Below, one piece after another: positions 54,107 to 63,900 of a stretch of DNA of 64,000 nucleotides (positions are counted from its first letter, which is position 1; every line of letters begins with the position of its first letter). The DNA is from Podospora pseudocomata (Eukaryota > Ascomycota > Sordariomycetes > Sordariales > Podosporaceae). The translations under genes and the position numbers were made by a program. Where the stretch lies: contig NW_026946363.1 in assembly GCF_035222375.1 (NCBI RefSeq), positions 3,038,001 through 3,102,000 on the forward strand, in the 5' to 3' direction. The notes below the pieces were generated by a model that saw only the letters and a program-made list of their open reading frames with translations, did no database searches and was not told the DNA's origin.

Positions 54107-55445
54107 ATGCCTCGAACGACATTACCCCCGACTCCGGCTTCCTCAACCGACATCAAAGGGAAGGATGGATCAAAGATGGTGTCGCTTCAGATGTCGTTTG
54201 AGCTGCCTCCTCCAGCTATAGCTGCCAAACCGATAAACGCGGCAGCATCTTCATCCCAGACGGTATTTCCAATGCAAGCCAGCGAGACGGTCAAGTCAAG
54301 AAGGCGGACGGCTGCTGCTGCTGCTGCTGCTATTCAGCCTGCCCCAACGAAGGATGAGTTTGTCCTTCCGCCTCCCCCGACGAGGTCTCGCAAGATCATT
54401 CAGATGAAGCCCAAGGAGGAGACGGCAGTGTCGACAACATCGACGACAAGGACGGCTGCTGCTGCTGGCAGTTCCAAGTCCAACAACGCAGCCGGCAGTG
54501 CTACTACCACGACTACCACCACAACAACCACAGCCGGAACCAAGAGAAAACAACCCTCCGCCACGAGCGCCGCAGGGAGGAAAATCGCAAGAAAAACCGC
54601 CCACAGCCTCATCGAACGTAGAAGAAGATCAAAAATGAATGAGGAGTTTGCCGTTCTCAAAAGCTTGATCCCAGCTTGCACTGGGGAGATGCACAAGCTG
54701 GCTATTCTACAGGTAATATGTCCCCTTTTTTTCCCACCCCTTTCCTTCCTATTACTAATGACATACCTGTCCCCAGGCCTCAATCGAATACGTCCGCTAC
54801 CTCGAAGACTGCGTCAGCCAGCTCAAAGCCCAACGCAGCAACACAACATCTGAATCAGAAGCAAACGCGCCCACCCCGACCACTAACACCCTCCCCTCCC
54901 CGGTTTTCGCACCGTATATCCCGTCAAGTTCCTCCCCCGAAGACGTGGAAATGACAGGGCAATCTCCCTCATCACCTACCTCGACGGCTCCATCACCGGC
55001 GTTTACGCCTACTGTGTCGCACCCTCACTCGAGGTTGCCGTCTATCTCTCCTGCTTTGCTGCCGCTGGATCAATCCCGGAATCGGCACGGGTCTGTTTCT
55101 TCTGTTTCTACGGGCACGGATCATTATAGGTCTGGGTCTTTCTCGCTTGGGGGGGGAGGGGGTAGTAGTGTCTATGGGACTTCGTCGGCGATGACGAGTC
55201 CGGCTTTTGGGCCGCAGCAGGGGGTTGGGTATGGGTATGGGGGTGGAGGGCTGGGTTCGCAGTTGACTAGTCCGGCGCTGGGGCCGAGGGATTTGGATCA
55301 GGAGGCTACGGCTGCGTTGTTGATGTTGAATCAGATGGGGGGAAGGGGTGGGGGTGGGGGGAGTGGGAGTGGGAATGGGAATGGGAATGGGAATGGGGAG
55401 CAGAGGGGGCGGGGGATGAGTGTGAGGGATTTGTTGAGTACGTAG
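54107..55445 (+). CDS. bHLH transcription factor (Esc1/DevR-type)
   Basis: Exons 54107-54712 and 54777-55445, 424 residues; the 64-nt intron (GTAATA..CCCCAG, ACTAATG branch) is phase 0 and interrupts the second helix of the bHLH domain. Residues 1-160 are disordered, with Ala, Pro and Thr runs (a CTG-repeat alanine tract and a poly-Thr run). The bHLH domain spans about 163-225: basic region ARKTAHSLIERRRRSK with the H-E-R contact residues of E-box binders, helix 1 MNEEFAVLKSLIPAC, loop TGEMHK, helix 2 LAILQASIEYVRYLED. The C-terminal half is Ser/Pro/Gly-rich, with a GN dipeptide repeat, and ends RGRGMSVRDLLST. The long basic region and short loop match the fungal Esc1/DevR group, whose known members control development. 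That subgroup call is from memory. Confidence 0.87.
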
Positions 55446-57375
55446 ACTTGATGGGGGAGTGGTAAGGTGGGATTGATGGTGGTTGAGATGGGTTGGGATT
55501 GGTGACCCTTTGGGGAGTGATGACCCTGTGTGAGATTTGGGATGGATGACCCGCTGAGATGGACTGGGAATGGTGACCCCGGGGCTTGATGACCCAATGG
55601 AGATGACTGGATGAAAGGACGGTGTTTGGCAACCAAAGTTGGACAGTCAAGATGTGTCATCAAGAGTCGAAACAAAAGTGAGCCCGGCGTGTGGCCTGAT
55701 AATGATGTACTCTCCCTATCTCTGGGACGAAAAAAAACAGGGGCTGGCTGGGATCACGAAGGCGTTTACTGTTTTGTGTAATTGGCCGGGTGGCCAACTA
55801 TTTGTGATGTTTTGCCAGTAGATTTCTCTTTTGTTGTTGGTCGTCTGAAGTCGGTATTTGTTAGGTAGATGCATGGACTTTTCTGGCGCGCGAACTCGGT
55901 ATCTGACTCGCAACTCAATCCAAGCTGCTCGCTCTTTCGGTCACAATCGCACCGAGATATTGTGTACATTGAGGATACGCTATGATGACCCGAGGATAAG
56001 ATAAATGTCAACGATATACAGTTCGCCGCCTAGAGAAAATCGTTCGAGTTGATGTTTTGGCTGTTTATCATGTTGCGAAAAAAGGGGGATCTTCACAATG
56101 GAGGAAACCGTTGCATCAACATAACTCAGGATGGATGGTTGCAGGTTGGAGGTGTTGGGGGACTTGAGGGTCAAAGAGGCAGGATGACTGACGATTCCGA
56201 TGGGAAATCGTCCCACGCGTCTGAGTTCTAACGTCTGTGGCGATTGGTGAAAGTCTAGGGTTTCATCCGAGATCGTACGAGTGCTTGTTTTGGGAGTGCC
56301 GTGCCCAAGCTTACACAAGCAAGACAAGCATTGTCGCTTGCGGGTAGCCCCTTGTTGGTGGCACGTGACACCCCTGACTCCAAACAAACATCGACAGAGG
56401 AGGAAGACGACCACGAACGTTGACGTAGGAGTTGAAGCAAGGCTGGGGTTTTGTTCAGGTTGCGAATGAGGCGATTGGGGGATATGGAACTGCCGGATAT
56501 GGGGGGGGAGGAAGGCAAAGGTCGTCTTGGCAGGGGTCTAGGTCGAGGTATTCTGTCCAGTGGAAGATGTGACTGACTCTCCTTTGGGAGTGATGGCATG
56601 GAGATGAGCAGTTTGGAGGTTGCAGGAAGAGGTTGATGGATCTGGTATATAACCGTGGATCTCCCTCGTTGTTTTGTGTTCATCTCTCCTCTCAGCATCA
56701 GCAAGCACCAGCTTCTATCAACAACAACTTTTACTTCATTTTTGTTCTTCGTCGGCTCTGGAAGTCCGACCAACCCATTTACTACAGGAGCCGCACGGCG
56801 TGGATCAACCCCAGCAGCGGTATTCTCACCTTTGTACATTCCCTCGCTTTCCCGTTCACCGGCCAGGGGAAAGCGTTCAAGCTTCTCTCCAGCATCATCA
56901 ACAACATCATCGTCGTCGTCAAGACTCCCTCTCTTCGCTCTCAAGGTACTCACTTACCCCGCGCACCCTCCCGCCGCTTCCCGGCTCCAACGATTATCTT
57001 CATTATCCACTCGGTCCTAAGAAGCCGGCATTCCCTTCTAGACCGTTACCTGCGCGAGCCGCCCATCACCACCATCACCATCGGTTAGACGACTTTGAAG
57101 AAGAAGACGGCAGATCACCCACCGACACATCCTTTCGTCGGCAGCAGTCAGTCTCACCACCCCTTGTTCAACCGTCATCATCAGCAAAGCCTTCTCGCAC
57201 CGTCTTCACCTCGTCGGGAAAAGCCCGTCCCCTCCGCCTCGTCCAGCAATCCCGCAAACGCAGGCCGACAGTCTTTTACGCCCAGCACTCGCACAGTTTC
57301 TTGCAGTCGCTGACTTGTATCACTATCAACCAAGACACATCCTTTTTGAGTAGTAGCTCTTCTTCAAACGACAAA
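55446..57375. promoter_or_regulatory. Intergenic region containing promoter and long leader of the 57376 gene
   Basis: The left part (55446-55640) contains GGGNATGATGACC-like imperfect repeats after the bHLH gene. A TATA-like GGTATATAACC lies at about 56643-56653. It is followed by a C/T-rich leader of about 700 bases that is open in the frame of the next gene (56674-57375) but has no in-frame ATG before 57376. I treat it as 5' leader; it may contain introns. Confidence 0.45.
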
Positions 57376-57922
57376 ATGGCTTCCAACCCCGTCATGCCCA
57401 AGGTTGCTCCTCCCTTTCCTTCTTCCTCTGCTGCCCCTTCCCCATTCCCCAACCCAACCAATCTCCCCCCTCTGCCCCCCTCTCGTCCCACGTATGATAG
57501 GGGTATGGGAGCTGGGGAGAGATTTGGTGCTGGTGGACAACAACAACAACAACAACAACAACAGCCATTATCATCATCAAACAATAACACACAAGAGAAG
57601 CTCCTTGCTGACTTACGCCGCCAGGTAAATCTTTTTGTTCTCTCCCTTGCTTTTGTTCGACGCCCGACGCGAACGATGTGTTGACGTGAGAAATCATTAG
57701 CTCGACGACTCCGCCTCGGACGCCTCGTCGGTCGACTCGCGCGGCCGTCGCCGCCGCAGAAACAACAAGCAGCTCGCCCAGGCTGGCGGCTTGTCCAACC
57801 CTGCTGTGCTGCCCCGTCTGGCTGACACCAAGCCTGTGAGGCTTCAGCTTGGGCTTAACCTTGACGTGGAGGTTGAGCTGAAGGCTAGACTGCAGGGTGA
57901 TGTCTCGTTGACACTGCTGTAA
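57376..57922 (+). CDS. Small conserved fungal protein with LQLGLNLDVEVELKARLQGD C-terminal motif
   Basis: Exons 57376-57624 and 57701-57922, 156 residues; the 76-nt intron (GTAAAT..CATTAG) is phase 0. The ATG at 57376 has an ideal context (ACAAAATGGC). The N-terminal ~75 residues are Pro/Ser/Gly-rich with a CAA-repeat-encoded Gln run. KLLADLRRQLDDSASDASS follows, then a basic RGRRRRRNNKQ patch, and the C-terminus KPVRLQLGLNLDVEVELKA ending SLTLL. The last ~30 residues look like the amphipathic conserved tail of a family of short fungal proteins of unknown role. The stop overlaps a GTAAGC donor at 57919. Splicing to the acceptor AAG ending at 58018 would replace the stop and add 157 residues up to 58490. 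I favour the short form. Confidence 0.72.
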
Positions 57923-58814
57923 GCTCTCCTTGACTTTTCTTTTTTCTTGTTGTTGCTGACGATGTTGTGATGGAAAAAGTCAATAAATGACCCTGACCTG
58001 ACAATTTTTCTCACCAAGGGTTGAGGAGAAACCCACGGCACGGCCAAAGGAGAGTGTGGAGTTGGTGCCGGATTTGTTTGGGGTTGTTTATGGGTATAGT
58101 AGTAGTCATGAAGGGAAGGTGAAGGAGGAGAGGAAGGAGATGTTTTACATGCGGATTGGGCAGATGAGCTTCAGGCAGAACTGGGTTGAACGAGAGGTTA
58201 GCAGCTCGCTTACGCTCACGGTCTGCCTGTTGATTCTGGCTTTGGGGATATTGATAGGGTTTGAGGTTGGGAAGTGGGTTGATTTGGTGCTTTTTGGAGT
58301 TGGGGTTTCGTCAGGGGGTTGTGCAGTGGGCTTTGTTGGGATGGATCTTGTTGGTTCATCAGAAACAGGCTCGACTGGTGTTGTTGTTGGGTCAGCGGCT
58401 GGAGAGGGGGTTCCTGTTGTGGTGGGATGGGATTATCACCATGGTAGGAACAGCGGTACTGAGTATCGCGGCTCTTGGTTGTTGGCTTGATTGCGATCGC
58501 CTCCTGCTGAGGATGGATGCCTATGTATAATATACGATGGGCTTGGGTTTGTGTTTGGGATAGATGAGATGATCAGAGAAAATGGACATTGTGTGTTGTT
58601 TTCTGGCTTACATTTCTGTCCCCAGGTTTTCCGTTTAAGTGCGAAGTGAGGCTATCCCTAACCTTGATGCCAGTACGTAACAACAACTGGCAGCCGTCCC
58701 CCACCAAGACGGAAAAAAACTTGTTTCCACCCACAACTTGGGCCGGGACAAGCCTTCCATCATAATGCCACAACCCAGTCCTGCTTTCATCAATCCAATC
58801 GGAACCATCCTCCA
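57923..58814. other. Intergenic region with open plus-strand frame
   Basis: A frame from about 58019 to 58490 is open and could be joined to the preceding gene by splicing. It is G/T-rich and ends in a low-complexity Gly/Val/Ser stretch, which suits a 3' untranslated region. Nothing else is supported. Confidence 0.4.
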
Positions 58815-58908
58815 TCGGGTATGGTGTAGCGGTAACATCGTTGACTCTCACTTCTCAGGAGTGATTGCTTCTCTCTCAACAGCCCCGGGTTCGACTCCCG
58901 GTATCCGA
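58815..58908 (+). tRNA. tRNA-Glu (anticodon CTC) with a 24-nt intron
   Basis: The cloverleaf can be drawn by hand. The acceptor stem TCGGGTA pairs with TATCCGA (one G-U). The D arm is GTGT-AGCGGTA-ACAT, the anticodon stem GTTGA pairs with TCAAC, and the T arm is CCGGG-TTCGACT-CCCGG. The anticodon loop reads CTCTCA, placing CTC at positions 34-36. A 24-nt insertion right after position 37 is at the standard site for nuclear tRNA introns. Mature length is about 70 nt. The T arm carries the B-box GGTTCGACTCC. Oligo-T runs follow at once. Confidence 0.93.
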
Positions 58909-58920
58909 GTCACAACATTC

Positions 58921-58933
58921 TTTTTGCATTTTT
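58921..58933 (+). terminator. Oligo-T RNA polymerase III terminators after tRNA-Glu
   Basis: Two T5 runs (58921-58925 and 58929-58933) lie 13-25 nt past the tRNA 3' end. Confidence 0.7.
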
Positions 58934-59228
58934 GCGTCAGATTTCAGTTTTGTTCTTTTCTCCTGCCATACATAAATAACAATGTGAGTGTGTGTGTCTT
59001 TGGTGCAGGGAGAGATGCTCCCGGACTTTGAGACGGTTGATGTGCCTTTCAAACTTGTACCTCTACAAACCACACACAGTCTTCCTGCTCTGATTGTCTA
59101 TCGATTACTGACACACCCAAGCTGTATCGCTGGTATGTTTTAAAGTTGGCGCTTTCTCAAACCACCGGAGCATGCCCAGTGCTGGTCTGATCGTCCAAAC
59201 ATAATCCCATCTTCAGACCCCAACAAGC

Positions 59229-59346
59229 ACATACGACCATACCCAGCTGAAAATACGGCATCCCGTCCGCTCTGCCCGAGTCAAGCAGCTGAGGGCCGAA
59301 TCAGTACTCAGGTGGGTGACCACTGGGGAATCCTCGGTGTTGTATG
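59229..59346 (+). rRNA. 5S ribosomal RNA gene, copy 1
   Basis: 118 nt beginning ACATACGACCATACCC and ending GGTGTTGTATG. These ends pair to form helix I (CATAC with GTATG), as in all fungal 5S RNAs. The internal promoter-like stretch AGCTGAGGGCCGAATCAGTA, followed by GGTGGGTGACCACTGGGGAAT, is the conserved loop region. A T5 run follows at 59349-59353. Dispersed 5S genes outside the rDNA repeat are typical of Pezizomycotina. Confidence 0.93.
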
Positions 59347-59348
59347 TA

Positions 59349-59353
59349 TTTTT
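59349..59353 (+). terminator. Oligo-T terminator after 5S copy 1
   Basis: T5 run directly after the 5S 3' end. Confidence 0.7.
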
Positions 59354-59415
59354 CCTATTTTCTTTTCCTCAGTCTCATTGTCTACACATGAACTCATCTC
59401 CCGACCCAAACCGTC

Positions 59416-59533
59416 ACATACGACCACACCCAGCTGAAAATACGGCATCCCGTCCGCTCTGCCCGAGTCAAACAGCTGAGGGCCGAATCAGTACTCAGGT
59501 GGGTGACCACTGGGGAATCCTCGGTGTTGTATG
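59416..59533 (+). rRNA. 5S ribosomal RNA gene, copy 2
   Basis: 118 nt, the same length and orientation as copy 1 and different at two positions only. Copy 2 has C where copy 1 has T in the ACCAYACCC stretch, and A where copy 1 has G in CAARCAGCTG; both are transitions. The helix I ends are intact. A T7 run follows at 59534-59540. The two genes are 69 bp apart and the spacer between them shows no obvious similarity to other flanks, so this looks like a short local duplication of the gene alone. Confidence 0.93.
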
Positions 59534-59540
59534 TTTTTTT
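59534..59540 (+). terminator. Oligo-T terminator after 5S copy 2
   Basis: T7 run directly after the 5S 3' end. Confidence 0.75.
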
Positions 59541-59641
59541 CCTGGTTTTTTTTTCCCTCGAAAAGCTCCACTGACTCCGTACCCAATCTTGACGGCTATT
59601 AGACCACGGGTAAGGGGGGCCCCTTTTTAGTACATACCCTT

Positions 59642-59674
59642 ACATACGACTGTACTCAGCTCAAGATACAACAT
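59642..59674 (+). pseudogene. 5S rRNA relic (5' fragment)
   Basis: About 33 nt align with the 5' end of the two 5S genes, starting ACATACGAC and continuing through a diverged CTCAGCTCAAGATAC. Most differences are C to T or G to A. The rest of the gene is missing, so it is very unlikely to be functional. Confidence 0.55.
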
Positions 59675-59980
59675 TGGGGGCTGGGTGTTGATGTTATCTG
59701 GCAAATATTATGTTGACTCCTTGACAGGTAAAGAATGCGGAAAGGGAGACTGAAGATCAAGATATGAGGTCTTGTACAGAGAGCACGGCAACAGTAAATG
59801 AAGAAGTAGATCATATTCATCTGTGTCTCGGATGAAAGTCAACCTGTGAGCTAGATACACAAGACCGAGCTGTTGCTCACGTCAAGACTTGCTCACAGTC
59901 AAAACTAGGTGCCCTGCCCTGCCCTGCCTACAGGTACGCACAAACAAACCATCACCCGCAGGTCAGAGTGAGTGACCTTC

Positions 59981-60458
59981 TCATCGACTCGATGTTTGGC
60001 GCGGGTAACTCGAAGAAGAGGAGGAGGAGTAGGTCATGGTAGAGGAGGTGGTTGTGACGGCGGCATTTCTGGGCGGCTGAAATAGCGACCGCCGAGGGGG
60101 CACACCCTGGACGGTACAGTGTGAATTGCGTGGGGCGTTGCAGTTGGCGCAGTATATGTCGAGGACGGTATTATAGGGGCCCGTCGAGGCAATTTTCCTG
60201 TGTATAGTAGGTAGGTGGTTAGTTGGGGGTGAAGCTCAGCTTTAATTCATGGATGGGAAGATCAAGTTGGGGAGACCGGTGGCAGGTTAGGACTAGATGG
60301 AATGCCCTCAGGGTTTTACTCACGCAGTACCAAACACTTATCGTCATGATGATGAGCAGGTGTTTGTCTCTGGTTCTGTGAGAAGAGACTTGAAATGGGC
60401 TGGAATGTTTTCAAGAGTTACCAGCACCAAAGTAAACAGATGGATGGATGGACGACAT
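59981..60458 (-). CDS. Candidate small gene with a 13-nt micro-exon; Cys/Ser-containing 88-residue product
   Basis: Proposed exons 60458-60422 (37 nt), 60336-60324 (13 nt) and 60197-59981 (217 nt). Total 267 nt, 88 residues plus TGA. Donors are GTAACT and GTGAGT. The second acceptor is ideal (CCAACTAACC branch, CTATACACAG) and phases 1 and 2 join without a stop. The product starts MSSIHPSVYFGAVFGTAKIA, continues STGPYNTVLDIYCANCNAPR with a CxxC pair and a further Cys (HCTVQG), and ends in a Ser-rich tail (TYSSSSSSSYPRQTSSR). The large exon is open for 72 codons with strong C-ending codon preference, which argues for real coding. The first acceptor (GATAAG) and first donor are weaker. I recognise no family. 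It lies 530 bp downstream of the polyketide synthase end, on the same strand. Confidence 0.45.
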
Positions 60459-60989
60459 TACGAAAAAAGAGGGGAAAAGATAAACCTGACTTTCCATAGA
60501 AGTCCCTATTTATGTTGCAAGCAGAGGAAGCCATGGGATGAATGATTGCCTCCTTCAAGTGTGATCGTCACCAATAGCATCGCGAGGCAAGGCGAGGCTG
60601 CCCGGTCGTACAACTTCGTTACTTGCCTACCATCCAAGATTATTGTTACCGGTCAAGAGTCCCGCGTCTAATGAGAAAGCAGCTAGACAAAGGGAGAATG
60701 AGGAAGAAGTTAGGAGGTAGTGACACCACCCAAAGAGGTAGGTAGATGACGTGAGCCAAACTTTGAAGAGGATGGAAATACACTTCACTACTTGTCTCGT
60801 TGGGTAACACAAGTAAGTTGGGAGGCTACAATATCATGATAAGAAACAAACAGAGTCTATGGTTGTCACTGGGAGTCATGGTGTGGTTTTGAGCTGACAT
60901 ACACCATGTCTGTTTCTATGATGAAAAGCCCGTATCCCTCACGGCAACACTCGCCCCTGACTTCCTACTCACCCCCCAAAGGACCACCC
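60459..60989. other. Intergenic region before the polyketide synthase 3' end
   Basis: 531 bases: 3' flank of the polyketide synthase and possible promoter of the small candidate gene. No other signal is supported. Confidence 0.45.
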
Positions 60990-63900
60990 TCAAACCTCAC
61001 CCACAACCTGCCTATGGTCCCTAACCACGCTCTCCACGAACCTCACAAACCCCTCCCCAAACCGATCCATATCCTCATCCCGATAAAGCACAGTGCAATG
61101 CTGCATAAAAAACCCAAACTCCCCCTCCCCCCCCTCCACAACCTCAAGCACCAGCTCGCAAGGATGTCCAATATTATACAACCGATGAACCCCCACCTCA
61201 AAATCAGCATGCCTATACTCCCACGGCGCACCACCATGCATCTGGAAGTTAATCGCCACCTGCCCCAGCGGCATATACCCCTCTGGTCTGTTTTCCTTTC
61301 CAACCACACGATCGACAATATCATCAAACGACACCTCCGCATGCTCCAACGCCTCAAGCGTGAGGTCCCGAGCGGAGATTATGACATCTTCAAAGGGTGT
61401 CTGAAGGGAGCAGTCGTTGTTGAAGCGGAGAGGGAGGACGTTAGCTAGGCAACCGATCACAGACTCGGCGTCGGGGTGGGGACGGTTGCCTTCTAGCATT
61501 AGGATTGTGAAATCTTTGTCGGCGGTGTGCCGGAACAGGTAGGCTCGCCACGCAGCGAGGAGGAAGTGAAAGGGGGTGGAGGAGAGGTGGGCGCAGATGC
61601 GCTTTAGGCGTTTGGAGAATTTGGAGGGGAGTTGGGTGGTGAAGTGACGGCGGTGGGTTTGCCAGGTTGAGGGGCGAGTTTTTCGCTGAGCGAAGGGGAG
61701 GAGGGTGCCGGCGGTTGGGAGGTTGGTGAGCTCTTGGGTCCAGAAGTCTAGGTTTGCGAGGGCTGGTGGGAACTTGAGGAGGGTGTTGTGCCATCGGGCG
61801 AAGTCCGCAAAGGTGATGGGTGGGGAGGGGACCGTGTCGAGGTCTCGACTGGAGCGGATCGCGTCGTAGAGGTCCATCCAGTCATCTGAGAGGATTGTGA
61901 AGCTGGCTCTGTCGAAGCAGATGTGGTGGGCGATGAAGATGACAAAGTACTCGGTTTCTGATGTTCTAACGAGGGTCATAGTTGCTACTTCGCCTTTGGC
62001 TATCTCGAGTTGTTGGTTTCGAAGACGTGAGATGATGATCTGGAGCTCTGTTTGAGGGGATGTGGTATAGGATACGTCCTCAATGACCAGACGGCATTTC
62101 GGCTCTGGCGATGGTGACTGAACGAGCCGGTTGCCGTCTTGGACGAATGCTGTGCTCAGTGCTTGGTGCCGTCGTACAGTCTCGTGGAAGGCTTTTCCTA
62201 GTGCAGGTAGATCTGGGTGGCCACTGATGCGCAGGACACCACATAGGTTCATCTGAGACTTGTCTTCGGCGCGGACATGGCGAGCATACATTCTCGCTTG
62301 GTGAGTTGACACTGGCACCGGACCAGACGTTTGGAGTCTCGGGATGTGATCCAGCTTCCTGCTCTGATCATGTTGGCCATTGATAACACTCGCTGATGTC
62401 TGCTTCTCACCCGAACCTGTCTTCACACGCTCCTCGCTCGAAGATACTGCTGCAACAGGCATCGACGCCACGACCTTTTCGACCAGCCCCTGAATGGACT
62501 TTGCACCAAGTATATCAAACAGCGAAAGGTCAACTTCGGCAGTTTCCTTGAACCATTTCCGGAACTCGACAGCCACGATTGAGTCGAGGCCATAGAATGA
62601 TAACGGGTTGGTTGGCAGAATGCTCTCTGTTGGTGTGCTCAAGACTGTTGCCACTTTCTGGGTGAACGCTTGCTGTAAGACGGCAATCTTGTCCTCAACG
62701 CTCCCTGCGGATGCGAGGAGGCTTGCCGTGTTCACTTGACCAGCTGCAGCACCGCTGCCGGCCCCGGTGCCATACGATCTGTTGGCATACAGTGTGCGGA
62801 AGACGGACCGCTCCGACCACCAAACATCAGGCTCCTTTGTGTTGACGCCGACAATCAGCTGATGCCAGTCGAGGCCATCTGTGGCGGCATCAGGCTTCTT
62901 CAGCTGTACTGCTTCCTCAATCAAAAACATGAGTTCTTGTTCCGTGAGGATATCGAGCTTGTTTCTGTCGAGGCTCTTCCTGACAAGCTCATTCTCAGCA
63001 ACCAAGCCCCTCGTGGGCACAGCACCAAGATTCATAGCCGTTCCGACAAGGCCCTGCTCCCGTCGCCAGCGCATGAAGGCATCCATGTACGCATTGGCGG
63101 CAACGTAGGCTCCTTGTCCCTTGTTACCGCAGATGGCCGACACCGACGACCAGCAGACGAAAAAGTCCAAGTCGATGCCCAACGTTGCTGTGTGCAAATT
63201 CCACGCACCGGTGCACTTGGTGTGCAGCCCGGTCTGGTACTGATCAAAGGACAACGACCTGATCATGCCGTCCTGTAGCACAACCGCAATATGAAAAACG
63301 CCAGCCAGCGAAGGACCAATCTCCCGAACGACGTTCTCAACATCAGCCAAAACACCCACATCCCCCTTGTAAACACTGACTTCAGCCTTCCTCGACCTGA
63401 GCCAATTCACCGTCTTCCTCCCATTACTACTCTGATCCCCCGACCGGGACATGAACGCAAACCTCCTCGCCCCACGAAGATACATCCACTCCGCCGTCCC
63501 CGTCCCCAAGCCCCCCAACCCCCCAACCAAAAGATACGTCCTATCCCCCTTGAATAACAGCCTCTGATCATAACTCGGCGGGGCAACCATCACCTCTTCC
63601 TCCTCCTCCTCATCAACAGTAAGAACAATCTTCCCCGTATGCCTCCCCAGCTGCATCAACCGAAACGCTTTCTCCGCCTGACCATAAGAATACTCAAACA
63701 ACCCCTCAGGCGGCCTTACCTCCCCAGAAAACACCATCTCAAACGTCTCCCCCAACAACCTCGCCGCCAGGGGTTTATCCAACTCATAAACCAAAATCAT
63801 ATCCACCGAAGCAAAACTGACATTCCTCCTGAACGGATCCATCCCCAAGTTCGAATTCTGATGTATGTCCCTCTTCCCAATCTCGACAAACCTCCCAAAC

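Noticed and set aside
56255-56953. 232-codon minus-strand open frame
   Set aside because: It is antisense to the TATA-preceded leader of the 57376 gene, has no domain, and its codon use does not look selected.
56674-57375. N-terminal extension of the 57376 gene
   Set aside because: Open in frame but without an ATG, pyrimidine-rich and preceded closely by a TATA-like element; better explained as leader.
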